A stretch of 59,316 nucleotides of DNA from Candidatus Baldrarchaeota archaeon (GTDB taxonomy: Archaea > Asgardarchaeota > Baldrarchaeia > Baldrarchaeales > DXJG01). The notes under the pieces are model-generated. The model saw only the letters and a list, made by a program, of their open reading frames with translations. It had not been told where the DNA came from and made no database searches. Positions 1 through 9,169 of this stretch are shown piece after piece (the stretch's first letter is position 1; every line of letters begins with the position of its first letter). Where the stretch lies: assembly GCA_030587435.1 (NCBI GenBank), contig JAUQZC010000041.1:1-59316 (forward strand), read 5' to 3'. The position numbers were made by a program, and so were the translations under genes.

Positions 1-669
1 GTAATAAAATTTCTCAATTAAATGGTCGGTTCTATAACTACCAATATCTAAATTTACCATGGGAGCGGAGGGACCTAGAGGTTGAACCTCATCATCTAAA
101 ACAAAACTCTTCTTCGGAGCATCCTTTAACTCTAGTTCTGTTTCAACAGGAGTTTTAGATAAAGCAATTTCCCTAGTTAACTCCAGGAACTTACCACCTT
201 TCTCTGGACGCTTAACATTCACCTTAAAATTGCCCCTAATAAGCTTCATACGAAAATCAACAATGTTTTCGATAGGTAAGCCAAACCACTTCTCGGGGAA
301 ATCGTAAAGAGAGGTATCTCCTGTTTCAGGTGGAACGAGAGGACCAACATAAACATTAGGGTAACCAAACCTACCAACAAAAACACCTGGAGGAGAAGAG
401 CCCTCAACCCTCTTGTCTAAAAGAGGTTTGACTTTTAAGAAGGAGTAAAATTTAACAACAATAGGACATTTCTCCTTGCCGCAAAGCATTTTAGAACCGC
501 GACAAGCGGGACAAAAACTTTTCCTTGGAACCTTAAAACTTACCGTATCTTGTACATTTAAGTCGGAAGCAACTCGAGGATCATCAACTAAATGAGAAAT
601 CCAAGGAACCTTTTTCTTAACCATACGAACAATCTTCAAATCCTTATCTTTTAAAGAGGAGATTTTCAA
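1..669 (-). CDS. nreA: NreA-family DNA repair protein, 3' end cut by window edge
   Basis: The gene runs off the left edge; 223 codons are visible from a TTG at 669 (an in-frame ATG also lies at 624). A GGTGTGA stretch sits just upstream of the TTG as a possible ribosome site. A four-cysteine zinc finger is visible (C53, C56, C63, C68, spacing C-x2-C-x6-C-x4-C), followed by the family-typical blocks VFVGRFGYPNVYVGPL and DFPEKWFG. NreA/NreB proteins are archaeal repair factors that usually end in a PCNA-interacting motif; that C-terminus lies outside the window. The family call rests on these recognised blocks and the N-terminal zinc finger. Which of NreA or NreB it is cannot be decided from this half. 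Confidence 0.88.
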   Translation of the reverse strand, partial: MKISSLKDKDLKIVRMVKKKVPWISHLVDDPRVASDLNVQDTVSFKVPRKSFCPACRGSKMLCGKEKCPIVVKFYSFLKVKPLLDKRVEGSSPPGVFVGRFGYPNVYVGPLVPPETGDTSLYDFPEKWFGLPIENIVDFRMKLIRGNFKVNVKRPEKGGKFLELTREIALSKTPVETELELKDAPKKSFVLDDEVQPLGPSAPMVNLDIGSYRTDHLIEKFYY

Positions 670-1109
670 AATTCACACCAAATAAGTCTAACTTTCAACA
701 TAATCTTCTGTAAATTTAATTTAACATTTTCTTTCACTTAAAATTTTAGTGTCAAGATTTACTATTGAGTTAAGTAATCACTTTTCTCATGGAATTACTT
801 TAATGTTCTTTAATACTTCTATTAAACCTTATAGCATAGTGTGGTTTGAAGAACAGTAGTGTTTTGAAGCAAAATGTCTCCAAACTTTTACTTCAGAAAA
901 CAAACTCTATTAGGTTAAAATTGCCGCTATAGAAACTTGAGAAGATTAGTGGAGATGACTTATTTAATTATGCTACGTACATCTTGACTGTGATTTTACT
1001 AAGTTAAACTCGAAATGTCGGAAACTTTACCGTACTTATAATGTTCTCGGAGACATTTTTACCGGAAAATTTTTATTTTTCTCATATACCTTTTTTTTCG
1101 GTGATAGCG
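670..1109. other. intergenic, A+T rich, no gene seen
   Basis: About 440 bases between the divergent NreA-like gene and the VapBC pair. I see no convincing coding frame or structured RNA. It must hold the promoter of the NreA-like gene on the minus strand and that of the antitoxin on the plus strand. Confidence 0.5.
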
Positions 1110-1355
1110 TTGATTTCGGAAATTATTGTTAAGGTTGGTAAGAAGGGCGAAATATATTTCCCTATTAAGTTTAGGAAGATGATTGGTCTTAGACCTGGCG
1201 ATAGAGTTAGGGTTAGAGTTGAAGGAGATAAAATTATTTTGGAAAAGGAAAAAGATGTTGAAGATCTTCTTGGGGATTATGTTTTGAAAGTAAGTGTGGA
1301 GGAAGTTGAGAAGATCAGTGAGGAAATTCAAAAGGAGGCAGGAATAATTGACTGA
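1110..1355 (+). CDS. vapB: AbrB/MazE-type antitoxin (VapB)
   Basis: A small swapped-hairpin (SpoVT-AbrB) DNA-binding protein; the fold is clear from VKVGKKGEIYFPIKFRK and LRPGDRVRVRVEGDKIILE. The charged C-terminal tail is the usual toxin-binding segment. The reading frame stays open back to an ATG at 1041. The family start fits a TTG at 1110 better: GGTGAT lies about four bases upstream and the domain begins right after it, giving 81 residues. It overlaps the downstream PIN toxin gene by eight bases, so the two are translationally coupled. Expected role: neutralise the VapC ribonuclease and autorepress the operon. Confidence 0.85.
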   Translation: MISEIIVKVGKKGEIYFPIKFRKMIGLRPGDRVRVRVEGDKIILEKEKDVEDLLGDYVLKVSVEEVEKISEEIQKEAGIID

Positions 1356-1830
1356 AAAGGCAGCGAAGCTTCTACTAGACACCACATATCTATTGCCACT
1401 TCTAGGCTTACAGGTCCCTCAATTAAAAGATTACGAGAAAATTTTCCCAAAATTGTTGACAAAATTTGAAACATTTTTTAGCCCTTTGTCTTTAGTGGAG
1501 TCGAAATGGGTGCTTTTAAGATTATTAAAAGATAGAGAACTTGAATATAAACGTGCTGCATTAAGAAGGTTTCGTTTAGGAGTAAAAGCCATAGTTAAAA
1601 GTGAGAAACTCAACCAAACAATACTTACAAGCTATGAAATTGAAAAGTATGCAGATCTTCTCTTAGACTTGGTGAAAGACTACTTTGATAGAATGATTGT
1701 TTCAACTGCAAAAGCGTACAATGCAACACTTTTAACCGAAGACATAACGCTCAAAAAAATTCTGAAGAGAGTTGATGAACTTACCGAACTAAAAATATTA
1801 ACATGGAACCAAGTAATTTCAACACTCTAA
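1348..1830 (+). CDS. vapC: PIN-domain ribonuclease toxin (VapC)
   Basis: 160 residues from a TTG at 1348, preceded by a strong AAAGGAGG ribosome site (1331-1338) inside the antitoxin gene. The PIN fold is shown by the N-terminal LLLDTTYLL (first catalytic Asp), a central Glu in SLVESKW, and the distal DRMIVSTAKAYNATLLTED with its acidic residues. VapC toxins are Mg-dependent endoribonucleases, usually cutting tRNA or rRNA; the target here is not known. The protein is a little longer than the common 130-140 residues. It pairs with the overlapping AbrB-type antitoxin upstream. Confidence 0.85.
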   Translation: MTEKAAKLLLDTTYLLPLLGLQVPQLKDYEKIFPKLLTKFETFFSPLSLVESKWVLLRLLKDRELEYKRAALRRFRLGVKAIVKSEKLNQTILTSYEIEKYADLLLDLVKDYFDRMIVSTAKAYNATLLTEDITLKKILKRVDELTELKILTWNQVISTL

Positions 1831-1980
1831 CTAAAAAACTATAAGGCTTTGCAGTATATAATGTTGGAACACGGTTTTCCCACCCTACACTTATTTAAAA
1901 TCGATTGTAACAAAATTTCTAAAATTTCTTTAGTAGGAGAGATGGGAGACTCTGACCAACCACTTTCACTTAGGAAATAG

Positions 1981-3015
1981 TTATCCTATTGCTTCTTTTC
2001 CAACCATTGCTATTAATATTTTCCAATCTTCTTCGGTCTTGGCGAAAACATGGCAATTTCCAAGTTTAACGTTTTTAAGATAATTTTTGACAGTGAAATA
2101 AGCTTTTAACATTTCATGCAATGTTGGAGATCTCACGTGCTTTAGTTTGTAGGCTGGGAAAAAGGCTAAAAGCGTAAAAGGAATATTTGGATCCACATCA
2201 GCTAGATGTGACGCTATTTTTTCAAGCTCATCAATTTCAACCCACCCCGGAATATATAAACTTAAAACTTCTAAAACAAATCCCCTATCCAAAATCTCAG
2301 CCGGAGAATTCAAAACAGTTTTATTAGACGTCCCACACAACTTTCTATAAACACTCTCACTATATGCTTTAATATCTAACCAAAATCCGTCTACTTCAGC
2401 AGCTTTAAGCACATCTAGATTCTCAGGTGTCAATGCAAACCCATTTGTTTCAAAAAGCACCCACATTTTCTTACATTGCTCTTTTATTTTCTCTGTTAAC
2501 TGAGCGTAGAATTCTGTGCAACATGCAAGATCTCCACCAGTATATGCACAAATATTCCTTGCAGGGCCAAAACCTTGAGGGCTCAAAACAACTTGTTCAA
2601 CACTTAACTTATTCGGGCACAGAGGGCCTCTTGTGCCCCGAAGAATACAAGAACCACATGAACGGCATAGATCTGTTGCATGCCACATAGTTACCCTTTC
2701 CCTAGGCTCCCAAACAGTTACATTTTTTTCGTATTCAGCAACCATCTCAGCAATTTCCTCAGTTGACATCCAATGTCCATTAAAGCGTTGGGAAAACTCT
2801 GCTGAATGACATTTTAAACAATTATGGTTGCAGCCACTCATATAAATACTAAAATAGTGTTCAGGCCTACTTAGATGAGCTGCCTTAATAACACGATACC
2901 ACAAGCCCTTTTCCTTTTTCAAAACAGCCTTACAAGCAGGTTTAATGCTTCCATCAGGCATTATGGTTGCACATTTACCCGGCTGATAGCCTTGTTCAAC
3001 CATTTTACACTTCAT
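1981..3015 (-). CDS. radical SAM protein, PflA-like, with extra Fe-S cysteine cluster
   Basis: 344 residues. The radical SAM cluster motif is C62-x3-C66-x2-C69 (GCNHNCLKC). A second four-cysteine group at about 117-133 (C117, C120, C123, C133) would hold an auxiliary iron-sulfur cluster, as in pyruvate-formate-lyase-activating-enzyme relatives. A GGD box (YTGGDL, about 159-163) and the FETNGF and DGFWLDIKAY blocks are typical of that group. Two further cysteines lie near 165-166. The product is probably an activase or a radical modification enzyme; the substrate is unknown and no glycyl-radical enzyme gene is in the window. The gene is divergent from an FrhB-like gene across about 100 bases, so the two may share a promoter region. 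Confidence 0.8.
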   Translation of the reverse strand: MKCKMVEQGYQPGKCATIMPDGSIKPACKAVLKKEKGLWYRVIKAAHLSRPEHYFSIYMSGCNHNCLKCHSAEFSQRFNGHWMSTEEIAEMVAEYEKNVTVWEPRERVTMWHATDLCRSCGSCILRGTRGPLCPNKLSVEQVVLSPQGFGPARNICAYTGGDLACCTEFYAQLTEKIKEQCKKMWVLFETNGFALTPENLDVLKAAEVDGFWLDIKAYSESVYRKLCGTSNKTVLNSPAEILDRGFVLEVLSLYIPGWVEIDELEKIASHLADVDPNIPFTLLAFFPAYKLKHVRSPTLHEMLKAYFTVKNYLKNVKLGNCHVFAKTEEDWKILIAMVGKEAIG

Positions 3016-3121
3016 AGCTTCTCAAGCTAAATTTAAATAAAATTATGAAAATATGTCTTCCGCTAATGTTTTAAAGATGGAAGCATAACATTCAACAACA
3101 GATTGATGGAGGATGCAGGGC

Positions 3122-4222
3122 ATGAGCACCGTATTTGAATCTTTTCAAAAAATGAAATACCCCGTTTCATTTGGACTTCTTACAAGAAATGTGATAAAAG
3201 CAGATAGATGTTGTCTTTGTGGAACATGCGTCGCCTCCTGTTCTTTACAGGCAATCGACATTGTTAACGGGGTTCCAAAACTCGTAGGACCATGTTATGC
3301 ATGTGGCGCATGTTACTCAGGTTGCCCCCAGACAGTTGAAGCTTTAACAAATCGCAAAGAAATGGAACTAGCTATCTTCGGAAGGACTAGAAATGAAGAT
3401 GAGTCAAGCGGTATATTTAAGGCTTCATATGCAGCAAGAACAAAAATTGGAACGATAAAGGATAAATGTCAGGATGGCGGTGTAGTAACAACCTTACTTT
3501 TTGCAGCGTTTGAGGAAGGACTTATAGATTCTGCAATAGTTTCTGCAATGAGCGATAAAGAACCTTGGAAACCTATACCCAAGATTGCCACTACACCAGA
3601 TGAAATTGTTAACGCTGCTGGAACAAAGTATGCAGCCTCACCGAACATTTCACTCTTAGGACAAGCTCACTGGGGGCGTTCCCTAAACGGAATAGCTGTC
3701 GTAGGGGTTCCATGTCAAGTTTACGGTGTTAGAAGGATGCAATTCTTCCCGGGAGCAGCTACAAGATACGCTGAAAAAGTAAAGTATGTGATAGGGCTCT
3801 TCTGTATGGAGGACTACCCTTACGAGAAACTCTTCCTAAAATACATCAAAGAAGAAAAGGGATTAAATCTTGCAGAAATAACCAAGTTCGACATTAAGAA
3901 AGGTAAGTTCCTTGCATACAAAGGTAAAGAACTCGTACTGGAAGTTCCAGTATCAGAAACAAAAGACTACACCTTAGGCTCTTGTCATACATGCCCAGAT
4001 CTGACAGCGGAATTCGCTGACATATCAGTTGGCTCCATAGGTTCCCCAGCAGGATGGTCCACAGTTCTCGTAAGAACCGACAAAGGTGAAGAACTATTAA
4101 ATACAGCTATCAAAAAAGATTACCTAGAAATAAAAGATCTAAAGGACGTAGAACCCGGAATCAAACTAGTTCATAAACTTTCCAAAGCAAAAGCAAAACA
4201 GATCGAAAAGCTAAAAACTTAA
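3122..4222 (+). CDS. FrhB/FdhB-like F420-dependent oxidoreductase beta subunit
   Basis: An iron-sulfur flavoprotein of the coenzyme F420 hydrogenase/dehydrogenase beta family. Two ferredoxin-type clusters come first (C30/C33/C36/C40 and C58/C61/C64/C68), then the FrhB N- and C-terminal domains (KCQDGGVVTTLL, GVPCQVYGVRR, LFCMEDYPYEKLF, CHTCPDLTAEFADISVGS). In this family the protein passes electrons between F420 or ferredoxin and a partner enzyme. GGAGG at 3108-3112 sits nine bases before ATG 3122, so I prefer that start over ATG 3113, which abuts the ribosome site. No alpha/gamma hydrogenase or formate dehydrogenase subunit is adjacent, so the partner is unknown. Confidence 0.85.
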   Translation: MSTVFESFQKMKYPVSFGLLTRNVIKADRCCLCGTCVASCSLQAIDIVNGVPKLVGPCYACGACYSGCPQTVEALTNRKEMELAIFGRTRNEDESSGIFKASYAARTKIGTIKDKCQDGGVVTTLLFAAFEEGLIDSAIVSAMSDKEPWKPIPKIATTPDEIVNAAGTKYAASPNISLLGQAHWGRSLNGIAVVGVPCQVYGVRRMQFFPGAATRYAEKVKYVIGLFCMEDYPYEKLFLKYIKEEKGLNLAEITKFDIKKGKFLAYKGKELVLEVPVSETKDYTLGSCHTCPDLTAEFADISVGSIGSPAGWSTVLVRTDKGEELLNTAIKKDYLEIKDLKDVEPGIKLVHKLSKAKAKQIEKLKT

Positions 4223-4385
4223 ATTCCGCAACTCCCATCCAATATCGTTCTTTTATTTCTTTTCAGCATCTCATTACCAAATCTATCCAAATATGTTTTA
4301 CATTCTTCTTAGACGGTACATCAAGATATTTATTAATTTCAATTTTGTAGCTTATTGTTAAAACATTAAAAGTAGGAGAATATTC

Positions 4386-5195
4386 TTGAAGATCAGAGAA
4401 ATAGCTGTGAAATCCATCCTTAGTAAGAGCAGAATTTATGGCGTAACATATGCAGTTAATCCCTACGTTGGATGTGGTCACGGCTGTGCTTACTGCTATG
4501 CACGTTTTATGAAAAGATATACAGGTCATGAAAAAGACAGGTGGGGAGAGTTTGTAGATATTAAAATTAACGCGCCTACAGTTCTCGCCAAAGAAACTAA
4601 AAAAGCAAGACCCGGCCCAATACTAATAAGTAGTGTAACCGACGCCTATCAACCCCTCGAAAGAAGATATGAAATTACAAGAAAAATATTGGAGGTTTTA
4701 ACGCGTAGAAAATTCCCAGTTATAATATTAACAAAGTCCTCCCTCGTAACTAGAGACATAGACCTACTTAAAAAACTGAAGCACTGCGAAGTCGGTTTTA
4801 CAATAGTTACCTTGGACGACTCTATTAGAGAAAAGTTTGAGCCAAGAGCTTCTCCAATCAAAGACAGGTTAGAAGCGCTCTGGGAACTACATCAAGAAAA
4901 CATACTCACATATGGTTTTATTGGACCAATATTACCCTTTCTATCCGATGAAACCATTGAAGACCTTATTTTGAAGCTTAAAGAAGTCGGATGCAGTAGC
5001 ATAATGGTAGATAGATTAAACATAAAGTATGGAAACTGGAAAAGCATAAAGGAAACACTCCAGGAAAACTATCCGAGTCTTCTCAAAAAATATGAAGAAA
5101 TTTTATTTTCAAAGTCCGATTACTTTGAAAAACTAAAAAACAAAATAATTGATATCGTAAAGAAGTACAATATTGATGTTGATTTTTGCTATTAG
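4386..5195 (+). CDS. radical SAM protein, SPL/Rv2578c-like
   Basis: 269 residues from a TTG; GGAG at 4374-4377 supports the start. The cluster motif C30-x3-C34-x2-C37 lies in NPYVGCGHGCAYCYARF, the hallmark of the group that includes spore-photoproduct-lyase-like and Rv2578c-like proteins. Supporting blocks are SSVTDAYQPLE, TKSSLVTRDIDLL and FEPRASPIKDRLEAL. Members are widespread in archaea and mostly uncharacterised; repair of spore photoproduct is not expected without spores, so I assign only the family. It stands alone between the FrhB-like gene and the oppositely oriented NMD3 gene. Confidence 0.85.
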   Translation: MKIREIAVKSILSKSRIYGVTYAVNPYVGCGHGCAYCYARFMKRYTGHEKDRWGEFVDIKINAPTVLAKETKKARPGPILISSVTDAYQPLERRYEITRKILEVLTRRKFPVIILTKSSLVTRDIDLLKKLKHCEVGFTIVTLDDSIREKFEPRASPIKDRLEALWELHQENILTYGFIGPILPFLSDETIEDLILKLKEVGCSSIMVDRLNIKYGNWKSIKETLQENYPSLLKKYEEILFSKSDYFEKLKNKIIDIVKKYNIDVDFCY

Positions 5196-5231
5196 CGGAC
5201 ACTAACCTGATATCTCTAAACGAAGAGAGGT

Positions 5232-5999
5232 TTAGGGGATTTTAATCAAAATGGAAGCTGTAAGTACATGTTTCCCGCTTTTGTTTAATCCACCAAAAGT
5301 TCTAAATATTTTCATTGACCCGTTAAATCGCTTTCTTAGTACTCTAGCAGCCATTTCAGCAAACTTTAAACTACCTATCCAAACATCCACTCCACCACCA
5401 GTGGCTTCTACGTTAGCGATGTAAGCTTTAGGATCCCTACTTTTTTCAGCTAACTCTCTCAAAAGATCAATAATTTTCTCCCTTTCCTTGTAACTCAATT
5501 TCCCTCTTTCTTTTCTAATTTGAATAATAGCCTCAGAAACACCCTTTTCTTTCCTTTTACATAGGGGGCATTTCTCAGCGTAAACTTCGATCTCTAAGGT
5601 AAAACTTTCAGCTACATCTTCCTCCACATGCTTCGTTTCGACAATAACGGGAATCAAGAAACGATTTTTCACAAAGTTTTTAGGAGCCTTAAAATCCACT
5701 ATAGTAAGCTTTGAGTAGAATGGAAGCTTGACCATTTTATTTACAGAGTCCTCAATGAGAGCTTTAATGGCTTCACTAAAACTTAGTCCTCTACCACGGG
5801 CAAAATTACGTCTAACAGCATAAGAATGACACATAGGACATAATTTAACCTTTATTCTTCTATTTTTAACTTCATAGAGAGGATATTTACGTAAAAAACA
5901 ATCTACGCAAAGCATCTTACTAGTAAGTTTAACTTCATGTTCAGTTCTACCACACTCAATACAAAACCGCTCACGACCCAGAGATATCCCTCCACGCAC
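5232..5999 (-). CDS. nmd3: NMD3-family ribosome biogenesis protein
   Basis: The archaeal counterpart of eukaryotic NMD3, the large-subunit export/maturation adaptor. The N-terminus carries zinc-binding CxxC pairs (FCIECG, LCVDC, then LCPMC and KCPLC). The frame is open to GTG 5999, but a strong GGAGGG (5988-5993) lies inside that reading and is six bases before an in-frame CTG at 5981. Starting at the CTG gives LGRERFCIECG, the usual short lead into the first zinc pair. The start is therefore GTG without a ribosome site, or CTG with one. Role in archaea: probably late 50S maturation, by homology. Confidence 0.85.
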   Translation of the reverse strand: MRGGISLGRERFCIECGRTEHEVKLTSKMLCVDCFLRKYPLYEVKNRRIKVKLCPMCHSYAVRRNFARGRGLSFSEAIKALIEDSVNKMVKLPFYSKLTIVDFKAPKNFVKNRFLIPVIVETKHVEEDVAESFTLEIEVYAEKCPLCKRKEKGVSEAIIQIRKERGKLSYKEREKIIDLLRELAEKSRDPKAYIANVEATGGGVDVWIGSLKFAEMAARVLRKRFNGSMKIFRTFGGLNKSGKHVLTASILIKIP

Positions 6000-6008
6000 C
6001 TGAAATAC

Positions 6009-6040
6009 TTATCAACAAAATATTCCTTGTAAGTTGATAA
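6009..6040. repeat. inverted repeat between tldE and nmd3
   Basis: TTATCAAC (6009-6016) and GTTGATAA (6033-6040) are perfect 8-base inverted arms around a 16-base A+T-rich spacer. It lies after the stop of tldE and just upstream of nmd3, both on the minus strand. It may be a terminator-like hairpin for tldE or a leader/operator element of nmd3. Visible structure only; function is inferred. Confidence 0.4.
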
Positions 6041-6088
6041 TTGATAGTTAGGTTAGTTACGATATAAAATATTGAGAAAATTGATATG

Positions 6089-7471
6089 TCACCCAGTTGT
6101 TCCCACAAATTTCACCGAATTTACTTTAATTGACGGCGCCGTTATAAATCCTCTTCTCACAACCATGCTTCTTAAATCTTTTCCCAAAATGCTTAATGAG
6201 TTTAGAATTCTGTGATAACTATCCGTAAACCTCATGTTTTTAATAGAATATTTTAATTCTCCATTCTCTATTTTGAATGTTCCTGCCCTAGTCATAGCTG
6301 TAATAATTCCTCTTCTAGGGTCAACGGTATTACTGTAGTGTAAACGTGAAACCAAAATGCCATTCTTAGTATCTTCTATTAAATCATCGAGTTTAGAATT
6401 ACCAGGCTCAAACACCAAGTTAGATGGAAATGGTGAAGCATGTCTCCAAAAACTGGCATGACCAGTACTTTTCTTTCCTTCTTTACCAGCATAATAACTA
6501 TCATAAACGAAATTTTTAAATACTCCGTGGTCAAACAACACCAACCTTTTTTTAGGCACCCCTTCTCCATCAAAAAGTAATGGTACAGGTGTCTTTTCGC
6601 TTCTAGGGTCATCTACAACACTTATATCCTCATGTAAAACTTTTTTGTTCTCTTTGTTAATCAGACTGCTCACTTCAAGATCCTTCGATCTAGCAGAAGT
6701 ATCAATAGCCAAATGGAACATTAAGGTAGCTGTTGCATAAGGTAAAAACACAACCTCATAATCTCCAGGCTCAATTTTCTTTGCGTCAAGCCCGCTGGAA
6801 GCCCTTTCACCGGCTTCAAAACCAACCTCTTCAGCATTAATTTCTTTCAAATTTCCAGAAACACGGTAAGCAAAACCTTCAGCTTCACTTTGCATATTCT
6901 TCGCGGTAACTAACACATTTAAAGAAGCAAAGCTATATGCTTGAAAAACATTAACGCCTAGACTGTTAGCAACGGCTTGTAGTCTTAGAACCGTAGATAA
7001 AGCCCCGTTAACAGCACTAACGTGTTTACCAGCTTCGTGAGCGGCATCTATCACCTTGCCAACAATTTCAGCTCTGTCAAAAGGAGTAAGTCTGATCATT
7101 TCCTCGAAAAACATCTTTCTACCTGTTGATAATATTCTATCAGGTTCTGGAAGACTTTTAAAGAAAGGATCTGGCTTAGAAGCTTTAGCTATTTTAAGGG
7201 CTTGATCAGCCGCTTTCAAAATCTCATCTATATCTCTACTGATAATTGTAACACACCCAAACCTTTTGTCGCGGAGAAAAACCCTTAAGAAAGCTTTTGT
7301 ATATGTTTCTCCAACATTTTGATGAATTTGAGAATTCGCAAACCTTGTAAGATAATTTTCACCGTATTCAATTCTAACATCAGCCTGCCAAGCACCGTTT
7401 TCGATAACATGTTTAATAACTGTCTGAGCGGTATCAATTATCCAACTTTTAGTTTCATCTAATTCTTTCAA
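6089..7471 (-). CDS. tldE: TldE/PmbA-family modulator of TldD protease
   Basis: 460 residues from TTG 7471. GGAGGTGA overlaps the stop of tldD and lies about seven bases before it, so translation of the two genes looks coupled. The family is recognised from its blocks (TRFANSQIHQN near the start, FLPYATATLMFHL, SYYAGKEGKKSTGHA and NTVDPRRG). There is no HExxxH zinc motif, as expected for TldE, which forms a heterodimer with TldD and shapes the substrate cleft. The TldD/TldE complex degrades unfolded peptides and in bacteria trims microcin B17 and the CcdA antitoxin. A substrate here is unknown, although the many antitoxins in the window are worth remembering. Confidence 0.9.
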   Translation of the reverse strand: MKELDETKSWIIDTAQTVIKHVIENGAWQADVRIEYGENYLTRFANSQIHQNVGETYTKAFLRVFLRDKRFGCVTIISRDIDEILKAADQALKIAKASKPDPFFKSLPEPDRILSTGRKMFFEEMIRLTPFDRAEIVGKVIDAAHEAGKHVSAVNGALSTVLRLQAVANSLGVNVFQAYSFASLNVLVTAKNMQSEAEGFAYRVSGNLKEINAEEVGFEAGERASSGLDAKKIEPGDYEVVFLPYATATLMFHLAIDTSARSKDLEVSSLINKENKKVLHEDISVVDDPRSEKTPVPLLFDGEGVPKKRLVLFDHGVFKNFVYDSYYAGKEGKKSTGHASFWRHASPFPSNLVFEPGNSKLDDLIEDTKNGILVSRLHYSNTVDPRRGIITAMTRAGTFKIENGELKYSIKNMRFTDSYHRILNSLSILGKDLRSMVVRRGFITAPSIKVNSVKFVGTTG

Positions 7472-7477
7472 TTTCTT

Positions 7478-8929
7478 TCACCTCCCACTGAAAACCATAA
7501 CGTTTCTAAACCTAGCAGTGGAAGCACCGTGGGAAACCCACATTATTTGTTGAGGTTCGCCCTTACCACAATTTGGAATACCCCAAATGAAGAAATCTTT
7601 GCCAATAGCATCGCAGTTACCCCAGAACTCTGGGGTAATTCCTTGATAAACAGGGTTCTTTAAAAGTTCTTTCTTTTCGCCTTTCTCTATTTTCCAAGCA
7701 AGTTCACAGCCAAACTGAAAGTTCAACCTTTTATCGTCAATAGACCAACTTCTATTTGTCTCCATATAAATACCATCCTTGGTATCCTCAATTATTTCTT
7801 CAGACTTCCAGTCTCCTGGCTCCAAACTAATTAAACTCATCCTAATGAGGGGTATCCTATTCCAATTATCAGCTCTCATTGCACCATTACTTTCCTCAAA
7901 CCCAAGTTCAACGGCAGTCTCCCTACTAAGCTGATAACCAGTAAAAACCCCTTCTTTAACTATGTAAGTTCTTTTAACTGGTACGCCTTCGTCGTCATAT
8001 TTATAGCTACCTAAAGCCTCTGGATATTTCTCTGGCGAGGGATCCATAACAATATTTACGATTTCTGAGCCATACTTCAATTTTCCAAGCTTATCAGGAG
8101 TTAAAAAGCTTGTACCTGCGTAAGATGCTTCAGTACCCAAAACTCTATCTGCTTCACTTGGATGACCACAACTTTCATGAATTTGCAAAGCTAACTGACT
8201 GGAGTCAAGTATTAACGTTGTTTTCCCAGATGGACAAGACTTGGCGTCAAGTAGCATAGTTGCCTCCTTACCAACTCTTTCGGCAAGTTCAACAAGATTT
8301 AATGATTGGACATATTCCCATCCTCTTTTCACATAGTTTCCACCGAAACTAGTTGGTAAACTCCTCCTTTGAACATCTCCATTTTTAGTGGCTAATGCTG
8401 AAACACCAACACCGCAAAAAACGATCTCAGCCTCAATTTTTGACCCTTCACTACTAACAAACCACTTATGAATTTTCCGAGCCTCATAACTAACCATACT
8501 AACTTTAACGTAGTCGCTTTGTTCTCTTATTGTTTCGTCAGCTTCCAAGAAAAGTTCCAGCTTATCCTTAAAAGGAACATCAAAAGGATCTTTAATCCAA
8601 GGTGTGCGCCATTTGTCTTTAATAGTTTTAACCGGGGCTAATTTAACAGGTTTTTTACTACGTGTAGCGCTTGCTTCTGCAATTTTAACGGCAGTTTCAA
8701 CAACTTGATCAAGAGTATGTTTATCTATTTTGTTGCTGCTATGAAAACCCCATGCACCGTTCTTTAATACTCTTACACCGAAACCAGAATCTGTTTTAAT
8801 AGTGGCTTCTTCAACAGCACCGTTTTTAATTTTAATTTCTTCAGAAGCGTTTTTAACAACTCTTATATCAATATAGGTTGCACCCAGTAGTAAACCTTTT
8901 TCAACAGCTTTTTCCATTAAATCAAACAT
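7478..8929 (-). CDS. tldD: TldD metalloprotease
   Basis: 483 residues, first gene of the tldD-tldE operon. The zinc-binding HESCGH motif (H251, E252, H256) and the following SEADRVLG block are diagnostic. The N-terminal DIRVVKNASEEIKIKNG and GFGVRVLKNGAWGF blocks match the family, and the C-terminal CGKGEPQQIMWVSHG is typical. TldD is the catalytic half of a heterodimeric protease whose cavity admits only unfolded peptides. Only six bases separate it from tldE. Confidence 0.92.
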   Translation of the reverse strand: MFDLMEKAVEKGLLLGATYIDIRVVKNASEEIKIKNGAVEEATIKTDSGFGVRVLKNGAWGFHSSNKIDKHTLDQVVETAVKIAEASATRSKKPVKLAPVKTIKDKWRTPWIKDPFDVPFKDKLELFLEADETIREQSDYVKVSMVSYEARKIHKWFVSSEGSKIEAEIVFCGVGVSALATKNGDVQRRSLPTSFGGNYVKRGWEYVQSLNLVELAERVGKEATMLLDAKSCPSGKTTLILDSSQLALQIHESCGHPSEADRVLGTEASYAGTSFLTPDKLGKLKYGSEIVNIVMDPSPEKYPEALGSYKYDDEGVPVKRTYIVKEGVFTGYQLSRETAVELGFEESNGAMRADNWNRIPLIRMSLISLEPGDWKSEEIIEDTKDGIYMETNRSWSIDDKRLNFQFGCELAWKIEKGEKKELLKNPVYQGITPEFWGNCDAIGKDFFIWGIPNCGKGEPQQIMWVSHGASTARFRNVMVFSGR

Positions 8930-9169
8930 GAAAAACCCTCAGTATCCTGTTCAATTACTAACATTTCACACAGTATAATCTGAGTTATGTAAAAAATAGC
9001 ATAAACATTAATTTAGTTTTCACTCCTAACTTTGTGGTTACTGACTCTCTCCAGTTTAACCTGACATTTTTAAATAAATTTATATAGATAGCAAAAGCAG
9101 TTAAACTTAAGTTTAACGGGAACTAGGTTAATGTTTTACCTTTTAGATGAGGGAGAGAGTTGATAAATA

